A DNA stretch of 64,000 bases, from the NCBI GenBank assembly GCA_037833965.1, contig AP031358.1, positions 15,322,001 through 15,386,000 on the forward strand, read 5' to 3'. Position 1 is the first letter of the stretch. Each line of letters opens with the position of its first letter. This stretch comes from Marchantia polymorpha subsp. ruderalis. Taxonomy: Eukaryota > Streptophyta > Marchantiopsida > Marchantiales > Marchantiaceae. Made by a program: the position numbers and the translations under genes. Shown piece after piece: positions 49,995 through 60,858 of this stretch. Below the pieces are notes generated by a model that saw nothing but the letters and a program-made list of their open reading frames with translations, was not told the DNA's origin and searched no databases.

Positions 49995-50830
49995 TTTAAC
50001 AGACATTGAAGAGTTTGAATTCTCAAGCGACTGTCACTTCCAGAAATACTGCAAGTGTCCACTCGGAGCGCACTCGGAGGTCGCACAGTGCAGCGTAACA
50101 CACACACACACACACACTTGAAACTACAGAAACACAACCCAGAGATCCGTTAGGACCTCTACTCAAGATTTCAGGGGGAAGGTCTCTCAAGAGTACACTC
50201 AGCGAAGCTGCGGGTAGTGACTCCCAACTCCGGCTTTTACAACACTTCCACTAGCTTGCTGCTAGCGTAGGAAACCCGGTTTGGACTGCCTACTTCGGAT
50301 CGAAGTCACTCATACGCGGTGAACAACACTCTCAACTCACAAAACGCGCAGAGAACACAGGTCCGCACTGAAGGACTCACTGAGAAACATTCCAGTAACA
50401 CACCATAACAGTCTATTGAAGGGTTTGAATTCTTATGCACTTGTCATTTCCAGAAATACTACAGGGGTTACCCTGAAGTCACCTGCTGCAGCGTAACCTG
50501 AATTTACAACCAAGGCTTACACGAAGTAGCAAAACTTCACTTTGGCATTCAGGGGAAAAATCCCGAAGGAGTACAATCAGGAACAAACACTCGAAGGTGT
50601 AGGGGCGAAACTATTCAAGTATCTAACTAGTCACTGGCTCTGAGCATCGGCAATCACCCGCAGGTGTAGATCCGAACTACTCAAGTCTCTAACCAATGTA
50701 CTAGCTCTGAACATTCGGCCGAAGGCCTTCAGCTACACAATGCGGATCGCTAAGCTGTAGCTCCTCGTGCGTGGTGACAGAACTAAGGACACAAACACGC
50801 AGAGAAAATGAGTTCCTGATCTGCACTTCT
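49995..50830. repeat. Diverged tandem repeat of about 410 bp, two copies, beside copy B
   Basis: Unit one (about 49995-50406) and unit two (about 50407-50830) share, in order, TGAAGRGTTTGAATTCT, CACTTCCAGAAATACT or its variant, TGCAGCGTAAC, TTCAGGGGRAA, GAGTACAMTCAG and CGCAGAGAA. Identity is patchy, so the duplication is old. It lies on the 3' side of copy B and may be part of that unit. Confidence 0.65.
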
Positions 50831-51405
50831 GATGTTGGGAAAGATCACAAGGCAAGACGTCTTGAACTACTTTATACCTTCTAAATCCTAACTAGCACTA
50901 CACTGCACTATGCTATGCGCCTGCACGGAACCACGCTACACTACAACTCCGCGGAACCTGTGCTTCGCCTCCTGCGCGACGGACTGCCGCGCGCTAACTC
51001 CCTACCCTGCCAGTCTTCAGCTCGACTGCGCAGTCCCAAACGCTGCAACGCCGCGGACACCTCCGCCTCGAGGGTGGACATGGTATCCCGCGCCTTCGAC
51101 AGAAAGGAATCTAACTTCTTCGCTACCCGCCGCCGACTCCTACTGTCACCTGTCAACAACCCGGCCGCACGAAGCTCTAACTCACGCAGTGTGAGTTTCT
51201 CCTGCGCCGCCACTTCCCAGTGGGCGTAGCCCTTGAGACAGTGGCCGACTCGCCTCGCCATCTCCTCCTTCGTGCGATCTACCTCTCGCCTGCGATCATC
51301 TTCAATTACTACCAACTGCGATTCGGCCTCCGCACGCTGAGCTCTCAATTCCCCGCACTCCGACTGCAGCCTGCGGATTAAATCCTCATCCGCCTGTCGT
51401 GCGAG

Positions 51406-51993
51406 CTAACACTCCTCCAACAACCGCGTCTGTCGCACGAGCTCCTCTGACAGAACCTGATTCTGAGTCTTCTCAGAAATCAGTTCTTCTGTGGTCTTCA
51501 CCACATCCCTGGTGAGCTCTTCTAGTCTCTCCTTCTTCAATGTGTCGTAGTGGGTGTGCGACTTCCGCACGAGATTATACTGTCCCCACAAGCATTCATG
51601 CTTCTCCCGCAGCTCCTTAAGTTCCCGATCCACCCGAGCTAGTAGCTTGCTGGTGTGGACTTTAGTGCGAGTCCGCCTGCGCACTAACTCGACGTAGGAC
51701 CCAAGCTGGCGAGGATTCGCGTATTTATCAAATTTGCGATCCAAGTACCTCAGCAGAGGTACTACCTGCTCACAGAGCGCCGCCGCCGGCGCACCAACGA
51801 TTTCCTCCTCCTCCTCGGTGTCTCCCGATCCCAACATTGCTTCCGTGGATCCTCCTTCGTCATCATCCGAGGAAAGGATTTCAGTCGCCATTGATTGCGT
51901 TGGCAACTGGCCCGAGTGGGGCTGCGAGTGGTCTGCGGGTGCTGCCGCCGATGGCACTCCTGCAGCTTCGCTGCTCCCCGCTAAAATGTCCAA
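51406..51993 (-). other. Acidic segment and coiled coil of copy B
   Basis: 195 codons. An acidic run (SSDDDEGGSTEAM, DTEEEEEIVG) is followed by CEQVVPLLRYLDRKFDKY, the block shared with copy A, then a long Glu/Lys/Leu/Arg-rich helix (for example RVDRELKELREKHECL and LTRDVVKTTEELISEK) with heptad spacing. The helix continues in 51348-50941. This predicts a self-associating rod. Confidence 0.55.
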
Positions 51994-53099
51994 GGTGGTG
52001 GGTGAATGTGGCCGTGCTACATCCCCATCATTCGCCAGTCGAGCGTCGATCGTCGCTCCTTCGCCACCGACGTCCGCCGCCTAAGGCGATTGAGCGGGAT
52101 GTGTCTGCGCGGGGTGTAATTGCGCATCGCGCACTCGAATTTCGTCCCGCGGACGTACAACCTGCTCCTCTGTTAGATCCTGCGCGAGGGCTGCGCCTGG
52201 ACTGCGCGTAGGCGCAATTTCCGGCGCCTAGTCCGCCGTAGGCGCAGCGTCGAAGGCGTCTATCGCTGAAGGAGGCGAAGGCGTCTATCGCTGTTGTCGC
52301 TGGCAACTGGCCCGAGTGGCTCTGTCAGCGACAGAGCCACAGGCCGCTCGCCCGATGTACTTGGGCCCGAAGGCCCTACCGCCGAAGGCGCATCTGCCGG
52401 CGGATTACCCGCCGAAGGTGCGGTCCCCGCACGCTCCCTGCTAAAGACTGGATGGCCGGAAGGCGCAAATCGTGGCGCGTTATACGCCGGAGGGTCTGGT
52501 CCCGAAGGCCCTTGATACGAAGGCGGATCTTCCGCTGGCTACTTCCCCTTCCTACGTTGTACAGGGGGTGAATCCTGCCTACTCGTAGGCGGCCGCCTGT
52601 GCGTAGGCGAACTTTCTCTGTCTACGCGTAGGCAGAGGTGCAAGTCTGCATGAGGTCGCTTATCCGCTGGAAATCGCCTGTGCGTAGGCGGAACACTCGT
52701 CCGCATCGCACGTGGTAACTCCGGAGGACCTGGTCCCGTAGGCCCCTGGCCCGAAGTCCGCCTTTCGTCCGCCGGAGGTGTAGCGTGGTCCGCCGCTCCT
52801 GCGGACGTCCGCGCTCTCCCGATCATCTCCGGTGACGCACTTCTCTTCTCCGTGGCGATCGTCGCCGTGTCCGCGCTGCTGGCTGGTAACACAAGCCTGC
52901 GCGCCTTCTGCTTCGGCCGGCTGCACACTTCGTGCAGTGGCCGCTGTCGTATGGGAGCAGTGGGTTCTCGATGTTGCTCCTCCTGTGGTTCTTCTCTCCA
53001 TCTCCGCTTCCGCGGCACTCTTGCTGCGGGTGTGCTTCTTCCCTCGTCCCGCCGGGTCGGCGGAGTAGAAGCTGGTGAATCCTCTGCATCGGTGTCGAC

Positions 53100-53885
53100 C
53101 TCGTTGTCCCGCACATACTTCCCGGGATGGTCGACGGACAATGGCGGAAAGCGAGCGAGCTCCGCCGCGGTTAAACAGTTCCTCTGTCGATAGAAGTTTA
53201 TCGAGAAAGGGGAGAGGTGATTGAGAGTTCCCTCTTTCTCCTCGTAGGCGTGCTGTCGCATCACTCTATGCAGGATGCTCGCCCAGTGAACTGGGGCTCC
53301 GGCCAAGATGAGCTCCACAAAAGAAACCTGCCACAAGGTGATGTATGAGTTGCGGTGTGGCTGCAGCAATTGCAGCAGCGCCGCCGCTACAGTTCAGCGG
53401 AAGCGATCTTTGTAGTCGCGGATCTTGTACCCGTTCTTGGTAGACCTCTCCCGCTTGAACAATTCCACAAATTGCGCTTCGTCCTGCTTCGTCACCTTGA
53501 CGCTCTCACTATCAAATAGGATGTACCCGTCAGTGCCGGCACACCTTCCCAATGCCTGCGTCCAATTGTGGACGGTCCACCGATCTACGTGCGGACGCAA
53601 TCCGCGCGTAGGTTGTCGCTCCGCATCCAGCCATTCGCGCACCATGTCTACACATATGTAATTCCACCCCCACAGCAAGAAATCAAGCTTCCTTGCAATC
53701 AACCGCTCCTCAAAAGCACGCAATCCGTTCTGTGGAAGCCGGAGCGGCAGCATCCGCAACCTGTTCACTCTTGACATTGCGTTCTTGAACTTTGCTTGCG
53801 CAACAACTCTCTCTCCGCTCTGCTCGAGCTTCTTGCTTCCTCTGCAAACTCTAATCTCCCTCAATTCCAAATCGCGCGCACCCAA
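53100..53885 (-). other. N-terminal Trp-rich domain of copy B
   Basis: Blocks seen: KLDFLLWGWNYICVDMVREW, WTVHNWTQALGRCAGTDGYI, NGYKIRDYKDRF, then SYITLWQVSFVELILAGA, PVHWASILHRVM, HLSPFSINFYRQRN and LSVDHPGKYVRDNE. Each has a counterpart in copy A in the same order (for example VHWARVSYNLV and HLIPFLVNFYRGMG). The conserved Trp and HW residues suggest a folded domain. No catalytic signature is evident. Confidence 0.6.
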
Positions 53886-54557
53886 TTCTCTCTAAGTCAC
53901 CAAGTAATCCTCCGCGCGGCGATGTCTAGAATGTTTAACAGCTAGCAGGTGGACGCGCGCAGCTCGCACTAGAAAGTGAAATCGCGAATTCAAAAATGGG
54001 GCGTCCTCCGTTTCCTAGTCGAAGGTCATGGTCGGCTCTCGGTCGTGAAGGTCGAATCACTTGATGGCCGCGCCGGCTCCGCGCTATAACGGCCTTCTCT
54101 CTCACGCGCAGCTTCACGCTCCGCCGACGCCGACTTAACTCACACGCTCGAATTGGCAATTTGAACTCCGCTAGCGTACTACGCCGCGGACATGGGCGCA
54201 GCGCCAAAGGCGGATTTCTCGCCTTGCGCGCTACACTCGTTCGTACTAATCTTTGGCCAATCCCTCTCCGCCGAAGGCGATCGTCCGCGCATCGGACAAA
54301 AGTCGAACTCCCTTCTGCGTAGGCGGAACCCCCGGCGGAATCTCCGCCGGCGCGGAACTTCATCTGCCTGTGCGTAGGCGCTCGCCTACACGTAGGCGAA
54401 TTCCGTTCGCCTATCAAATGTTCGTCCGCGATGCTGCGCTGGCGCCGAAGGCGTTGACCGCGGTCAACAGACTCAGTCAAGTCTGTCCATTTCTCTCGCC
54501 TCTCCGTCGGCGCTCTTGTCGCCGTAACTCCGACCGGCCGAAGGCGCACTCATCCGT

Positions 54558-54592
54558 TCCGTCCGTACAGTCCGTACGGTCCGTACGGATTT
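54558..54592. repeat. GTCCGTAC tandem repeats
   Basis: GTCCGTAC occurs three times in tandem at 9-10 base spacing (about 54560-54588), with internal CCGTACGG palindromes. It is a local simple repeat inside the hairpin-motif cluster. Confidence 0.85.
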
Positions 54593-55997
54593 TACTACTC
54601 CGTTGGGTCCTCGCCCGTCCGCGCTGCTGCGCTGGCGCCGAAGGCAACGTACAATTTTCAACCCCGAAGGCGCATTTCTAGGGCCGAAGGCGGATTTCTC
54701 GCCGACGCCGAAGCGCTTGTGCGTAGGCGAGCTTCGCTCGTCCGCCTGCGCAAAGGTGTTAATCCTCCTCGCCTACGAGTAGGCGACATTCGCGGCGGAC
54801 ATCCCGCCGACGTCAAACCCTATTTCGCCTACGCGTAGGCGGACTTTCTCTCATCCGCGCATAGGACAAACTTTCCTGCTGAGTGTCTTGCGACCTTCAT
54901 AACTCGCGGAATCCTCCTCCGTTCGTGGCGTTCTTGGGCTCGTTAGAATCAGCGCGTCGAGCTCTTTCCAACGACACCCTAACCAAGTCGAGGCGTTTGG
55001 GAATTGACCAGGATCTGAAGGATTCCTCTAGCGCCGAAGGCGCAGCGCCGAAGGGGTTATTCCTTCAGAGACCGCATGTAGGGTGGTGTATGTCCCCGAC
55101 GTTGCACCCAACTCTTGGATTCTACGAGTTCTCTCGAGAATCTCTGCGATCTTCCAATTTCACTCTATTTTGATGCACCGAGGGCTATTTACACTGCTGC
55201 CGCGGTACACTTTTCCAAAAATGTTTTAATTTACTCAAAAATACCAAAAGTGGGGTACCACATGAAACGGATCTATTGATTATGATGAAACAGAATGAAA
55301 CTTTCATAAAAAAGTTTGACTTTTTCTACTTTATGATTTGATAATCAAATATGCAAATAGAAAATATATGTTTTAAAAATATTTGAAAATTGAACTTTTT
55401 TATTTGAAAATAGACATAAAATGGCATACATCGCAAACAATTTGACAATTGACAATGAAATTGTGAATCTTGCAACAGTGTAAAAGCAGTCTGCAATAAT
55501 ACATGATTTAACAATAAAACAAAATTACTTGATTTGAAAAAAAATTATCATCACAATCATTGTTCAAATCAAATTGGAAAAAATAAAATATAATTAAACG
55601 CAAATTCCACTAAAGTTAAATAAATCAAAAAAATTTAAAGAATAAATTTTTTTGAAAAATAAATTAAATCATAAGAAATTATAAGAAAAAATAAATAAAT
55701 TATTAACTTATCAAATATATTTGATTATAATTGATTAAAAATATATAATATATTTTATCTTTATTAATCCAAATTTAAATAAATCTTTATAAAAAATTTT
55801 GTAAAAGATATTTCTATTTATTTTTTAGTAATTAAAATTGATCACAAATCAAATAAAAATTATAAAATTTAAGGATGATAAATTAATCAAATCAAATTCA
55901 ACATACTTTTCATTAAACTTTATAAAATAGTGAGATTAAAAAATTTTAAAGTTATAAATTTAAATAAAATATATGTATTATAAAATTTTATACATAT

Positions 55998-56033
55998 ATT
56001 TCATGTATGTATCAAATGATACATACATGAAAT
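55998..56033. repeat. Perfect hairpin with 16-base arms
   Basis: ATTTCATGTATGTATC and its exact reverse complement flank a 4-base AAAT loop. It is in AT-rich repeat DNA and its role is unknown. Confidence 0.9.
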
Positions 56034-56119
56034 TTATGTTTGATTTTCAGTTAATTAAATAAATAAATTAATTATTATTATCAGAAAAAATATTTGCGTG
56101 TGTTATTTAATTAAAATTA

Positions 56120-56470
56120 AATATGTTAATATTAATACGTGTGCTTCTTAGACAAGGATTGAGTGTGTTAGTTACTGTGCTTGTTAGTTATACATTGTAT
56201 GTTGGATAATGTTTTTGTTAGATAAATATTGAATGTATTAGTTAGTGTGTTTATCAAATAAAGATTGGGTATGTTAGTTAGTTTATTAATTGAAAATGAC
56301 ATATGCTAGCGATATGTTTGTTTGTTAGATAGATCCGTCCTGAATCAATTCACTATGAATGATGGATTTGATTCTTATACAGTACATAATGCAAAGATAT
56401 ACATAAGGAAGTAAAAAAATCTTTATATATGTCTCATCTTCAGAATTTATGTTTCATTTTTAAATTGACT
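56120..56470 (+). mobile_element. Solo or partial LTR relic, plus orientation
   Basis: It shares AAGGATTGAGTGTGTTAGTT, an ATCCGTC segment and CATCTTCAGA-TTTA-GTTTC, in the same order, with the reverse complement of the chromovirus LTR at 58912-59331. It is strongly diverged and AT-shifted, so old. Confidence 0.6.
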
Positions 56471-57739
56471 TTCTTATATTTCATTTATTTTACATCATGA
56501 AAAATATTAATTTTCATGAAAAATTAAATATAAATATAATGAAATTTTTAAAATTAGTCCAAATAGATAAGCGTTGCATCTTTAATTTCATTCCATGTCA
56601 TTTGAAAGATAGTAACAAAATATAAAACACTTTTTGATAATTTTAACAAAAAATTCATTAAAATAATTTTACACATTTTGAAAGCTAATTATTCTCATGA
56701 TAACTAACTATAAAATATCTCATTAATGTTTTCAATTATTTTGTGATGCATTTGCAAAAAATTGTTGAAGAAATAAATAGTGAAAGAAAAAAATTATTAG
56801 TTGAGTTTATTTTGTATGTTTTATTAATTCTCATCATGAATATGAGTATATTGGAATAAAAAAGACAAAAAATTCAATAAAATGATGAAATTTGTTTTGC
56901 TAATAAAATTTTAAATTTAACATGATGTTAATTTTTGACCATTGACTTCAACAAACAAAATATCTTTCGTGAATTATGAAAAATCTAAAAATTAAATTAT
57001 ATGAAGGTGCATAAATAAAAAAATTAACTTATCTTCATGTAATTCACTAGTTTCAAATAATTTTTCATTCTAATATCAATTATTAGTAGAAAAATCTTAC
57101 TAATAGATCATCAAACGCTGACAAAATACCTTAGTAATCTCACTTTTTTTAAAAAAAATTTCTCCAAATATTGTTAAAATATTAATTATGATGATTTTCA
57201 AAATGAAATATAAAAAAATGTTTGATAAAAGAAACAAGTCTTTCCAATCACATGAAATATCAAAAAAGTTAAAAGATTAGCAAATCATAACACATGGCAA
57301 CACATCAAGATCAAACATATGCATCAACAAGAAGTACATACATAAATTTTACTTGTGTTTGGAAAAAAAAATTAGATTATGTATTTAGATGCAATCAAGA
57401 GATGATGTTTTTTGAAAAAATAATTGAGTTATTTACTTCAACTCAATTGAAAGTTGATGATAAGTCTTCATGAAGAATACATGGCTTGAACGTTATAAAA
57501 TATGAATTTCCTTTATATGATGAATTTTAAAACTTGTTGAATAAACTAAAGAAAAAATTCAGCAAAATAGAAAAAGAAATCATTGATTGATAAGAGTATT
57601 TAAGAGTTTATAAAGGTATATATAATATAATTATTTTTAGTCAGCTAGAAGTAAAGTATAGATTTTTTAATGTGAAGATAGATCTGATTTTGTAATAACT
57701 ATTTTATAGTTGTCACATTGATAATCTATGTGTGTGATA

Positions 57740-57993
57740 AATATATATTAATGTGTTAATTGACATGTTATTTGAACAACACGTTCCAATTTGTGTGTGC
57801 TTGCAAGGTATATTTGCCATGTCATTCATCAATTATGTGTGATTGAATGATGAAAATGATATACTTGTATCTGTTGAGAAAATTCATGTAATAAAAGATA
57901 ATCATTTTGGATTATACATAATTTTTAGATTTTATGTTTCATATTTGAGTGAGCTCTTCTTATAATATCCCGTGTCATTATGGTATTAGAGAT
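57740..57993 (+). mobile_element. LTR relic with adjoining primer-binding site, plus orientation
   Basis: TGTGTTAATTGACATG, TGTGTGCTTGCAAGGT and TTTGAGTGAGCTCTTCTTA follow the order of the family LTR, read in the opposite direction to the resident chromovirus. Directly beyond its end lies TGGTATTAGAGA, a primer-binding site of the tRNA-Met type. This is the 5' end of another, lost element. Confidence 0.6.
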
Positions 57994-58349
57994 ATCTTGT
58001 TTTTTACTTAATTGTAATTTATCCTTAATAGTAAGCAAGAAAGTAACGATGAAATTTTGTTTTTGGATTTGTATAGAGATTAGTTAAAATTATTATCTAC
58101 ATGGTAATTTGTGAATAAAAAGATTCATTTCATCATCAAAAATTCTTATTTCTAATTGATTATAAATTCATCTTTGATTTATGAAAACATCATTATTTAA
58201 TGTACATAATGTCATACTCAACTGCAAAATGTATAATTCAAGTCATAAAGTCAAATACACACTACTAATTTTATTATATAGACACTATTAATCAAATAAA
58301 AAATAACATAAAACTACAACATTTACATTCTATAAGGAATGTGAAACAG

Positions 58350-58490
58350 TACCAATTTGAAATAACTCAATCAAAACTTAAACTCTAAAGATGATCCATG
58401 GTTGTTTTCTTCTTCCTTATATAGTATTTTCCAGCATACACAAGTGTATTAAATGTCATCTTTATAATCACATTAGATTGATTACATGCC
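58350..58490 (-). mobile_element. Partial LTR relic, minus orientation
   Basis: AAACTCTAAAGATGA, then GGTT-TCTTC, TTATATAG and an ACAAGT segment, matches the same order in 58957-59030 of the resident LTR. It is a second, older relative lying just outside it. Confidence 0.55.
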
Positions 58491-58911
58491 AGATGTATAT
58501 GATAAGCTTACATATTGTTTTTAATTAGTATTTGCATAGCAAATACATATATCGTTAATGTGGCAACAATAGATTGTTCATTGTAAGTTTACTATATCTC
58601 CTTTTTGACTAAATTTTTCTTCCAATTCTAACCAATTAGATGATTCTACAGTGAAAGATGAGTGAGTTTGATGAATTTAAATTCATCAAATTTGTGTCAA
58701 ATCAAATCATATAATGTAGTATTGAATCTTAAATTCAAATTTGATTCAACATGTATAAACAAGTAAAGACAATTATCAACAAAAGGAATCTATATTTTAA
58801 AGTTTCTTGTGAGAAATATTATAGGATATTTATGTTATCAAATTTATCTTTTGTGAATATTATTTTGAAAGTTTGAATAGTTCTCATATTTATTTTGTAT
58901 TAGAGGAGATG

Positions 58912-59331
58912 TGTAACACTAGGGTTAAGAGAGAAGCTCACTCGAAGATAGAAACGTAAACTCTGAAGATGAAAGATTCTAACAATGGTTCTGCTCTCCC
59001 TTATATAGCTCTCACCAACAAGTACAAGGAGATGAGATCTTATCCCCACCATCCATTCCACTCCTAGTGAATGAATGACGTGACGGATAACCATAAGAAG
59101 CACACTGATCGCTGACGTGGCGCTCCCAACTAACACACTAACTAACACACTCAATCCTTACCTACAAGCACACAGATTGTTGACGTGGCATTGTCAACTA
59201 ACACATCCACTCTGTACCTACCAAGTGCGCGGATCGCTGACGTGGTAGCTATGACTAGTGCACACTAAAGTATCAATATCAACATTTAGAGTAACCTCTA
59301 CTTTAGTTCTAACTAACTAAAGATGGTTACA
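58912..59331 (-). repeat. 3' LTR of the chromovirus
   Basis: 420 bp, with ends TGTAAC and GTTACA forming the usual TG...CA with a 6-base inverted repeat. It has a TATA-like element (CTATATAAGGGAG on the sense strand, near 58996-59010) and three TGACGTGG motifs in tandem repeats of 57-68 bp. The candidate target sequence on the outer side is AGATG; its partner is outside the window. Confidence 0.85.
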
Positions 59332-59347
59332 AACCTCCCTCCTTTTA
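59332..59347 (-). other. Chromovirus polypurine tract
   Basis: Read on the minus strand, AAAAGGAGGGAGGTT directly abuts the 3' LTR. Confidence 0.85.
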
Positions 59348-59399
59348 AGATGCAACGTCCTCGTTGCACATACGTTCAAACTTTTAAACTATCCAAGGT

Positions 59400-59560
59400 G
59401 CATTTGCTAAATTTTTAGCTGGTTCCCAAGTTGATTCATACATTGGATATTCTTTCCATTGAATCAAATACTCTACTTTGGGATATTTATGACCTCGAAT
59501 ACATTTCTTGAGTATCTTTTCTACCTAATACTCCTCATGATCTGCTATCAAAGTTGGAAG
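59400..59560 (-). other. Chromodomain region
   Basis: Minus-strand sequence reads as a chromodomain: VEKILKKCIRG, then KYPKVEYLIQWKEYP and MYESTWEPAKNLANA, with the aromatic and acidic positions usual for it. In chromoviruses this module lies at the integrase C-terminus and steers insertion toward marked chromatin. Confidence 0.85.
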
Positions 59561-59674
59561 AGGAGGTGATGTTGGTTGGTTGGTGAATTGTTTTGGTCGT
59601 GGTACATGTTTTCGCAATCGTGACATATGAAATACTGGGTGTATTTTCATATGTGACGGAAGTTCCAACTTGTA

Positions 59675-60609
59675 TTACACTTCACCAACACGCTTCAAAA
59701 TAAAAAATGGACCAATGAACCTAGGGTTCAACTTTGGTGTTCCTACTAGAGACAAATTCGTTGTAGATAACCAAACATGATCTCCAACCTCAAAAACCAC
59801 TTCTCTACGATGAGCATCGGTATGCTGCTTTTGCCGATTTTGAGCTATCACCAACTCCTCATTGGCCTGATGTAGACCTCGATGAATATGCTCCACAAAT
59901 TCGTTGACTGCTGCAACTTTGATCGAAAACTCCTCTCCTTTGGGAAGTCTCATCAAACTTGAAGGAGTTATAGGATGAGCTTTATACATAAGAAAAAATG
60001 GAGACACTTTTGTGGATGCATTAACAGAATTGTTATATGCAAATTCCACAAGTGACAAAAGGTTGTACCACTCTTCTTGCTCTTCTAATGTGAATGCTCG
60101 TAGCATATACTCTATAGTTCTATTTGCCCTTTTCGTTTGTCCATCAGTTTGAGGGTCATAGGCCGTTGACATTGCTAGTTTTGTTTTAAAAAAACTAAAC
60201 AAAGTTTTCCAAAATAAACTAGTGAAGTGAGTACCTCTATCTATGATCAAGACTTTGCTTAAGCCATGATTCACAAAAACTGCATCTAGATACAATTGAG
60301 CTAGTTGTTGAGCTGTTACTGTTTTTGTGGTTGGCCTGATGTGAATCATCTTGCTCAATTTGTACACAAATACCACCATTGAATCATGTCCTAACAAAGT
60401 CCTTGGTAACTCATATACAAGATCCATGGTGACATGTTCCCACCGCTGTTCGGAAATAGAAAGAGGCTGTAATAAACGCGATGGTTTTTTATTACTTGCC
60501 TTGTTTGGTGACAAGCAACACAACTTCGAACATAAGACTCCACATCCTCACGTATTTTGGACCAATAGTACACTCGTTGTATACTCTTCACAGTTTTTTC
60601 CAGCCCCAC
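59675..60609 (-). other. Chromovirus integrase region
   Basis: A zinc-binding HHCC part (YVRSCVACHQTRQ) is followed by the core (WEHVTMDLVYELP, IDRGTHFTSLFW, AYDPQTDGQTKRANRTIEYM) and the GPF-like C-terminal block (PKLNPRFIGPFFILKRVGEV). Confidence 0.93.
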
Positions 60610-60858
60610 ATGACCTGCAATGGCTGTGTCATGACTTTATGCCAAAATCATTGTGCGCAAATCGTGATCTTGTGGAATCCATATACGCTGACTGTAAAAC
60701 GTCAAACCTCGAGATTTCTATGCCTTTCCAGTTTGTTGTGCCCGAGTGATCTCTTCATCCTCCTTTGTGGCTTGTGTCATCTTGCTCCACCAATCAGTCT
60801 GAATTTTCACTTCTGCAACATGATTTAAACAAGGCATGCGTGTGAGAGCATCTGCAAG

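Larger units (their letters stand above)
50941..53885 (-). pseudogene. Copy B of the unrecognised Trp-rich/coiled-coil gene family
   Basis: Minus-strand, GC-rich. In reading order: N-terminal domain (53885-53394 continuing in 53369-53100), Arg/Pro/Ser-rich linker (to about 52540), acidic segment plus coiled-coil head (51993-51406) and further coiled coil (51348-50941). Domain order and many key residues match copy A at the left of the window, and both lie on the minus strand. The frame is interrupted, so it is either decayed or has introns that I cannot place. Codon use is far more GC-rich than in copy A. No protein family is recognised; possible origins are a transposon-derived or lineage-specific expanded gene. 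Confidence 0.6.
52070..55060. repeat. Cluster of about 30 short GC-rich hairpin motifs around copy B
   Basis: Two related motif types recur. Type 1 is CGCCGAAGGCG, a 4-bp stem with a GAA loop, with variants such as CCCGAAGGCCC and CGCCTAAGGCG. Type 2 is TGCGTAGGCG, in full form the 16-bp palindrome CGCCTACGCGTAGGCG (near 54828). They are dense at 52.07-52.75 kb and 54.19-55.06 kb, partly inside the copy B linker and partly outside any frame. A 17-bp direct repeat CGAAGGCGTCTATCGCT occurs twice near 52.25-52.29 kb. Confidence 0.8.
55180..58911. other. AT-rich region with several LTR relics
   Basis: AT-rich, no genes. At least three partial LTRs related to the LTR at 58912-59331 are scattered here, in both orientations, together with a 36-base hairpin at 55998-56033. 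The rest is featureless to me. Confidence 0.6.

Noticed and set aside
55195-55265. TGTGGTACCCC-type sequence (minus strand) as an LTR start bounding copy B
   Set aside because: No matching partner was found on the other side of copy B, so an LTR assignment is unsupported.
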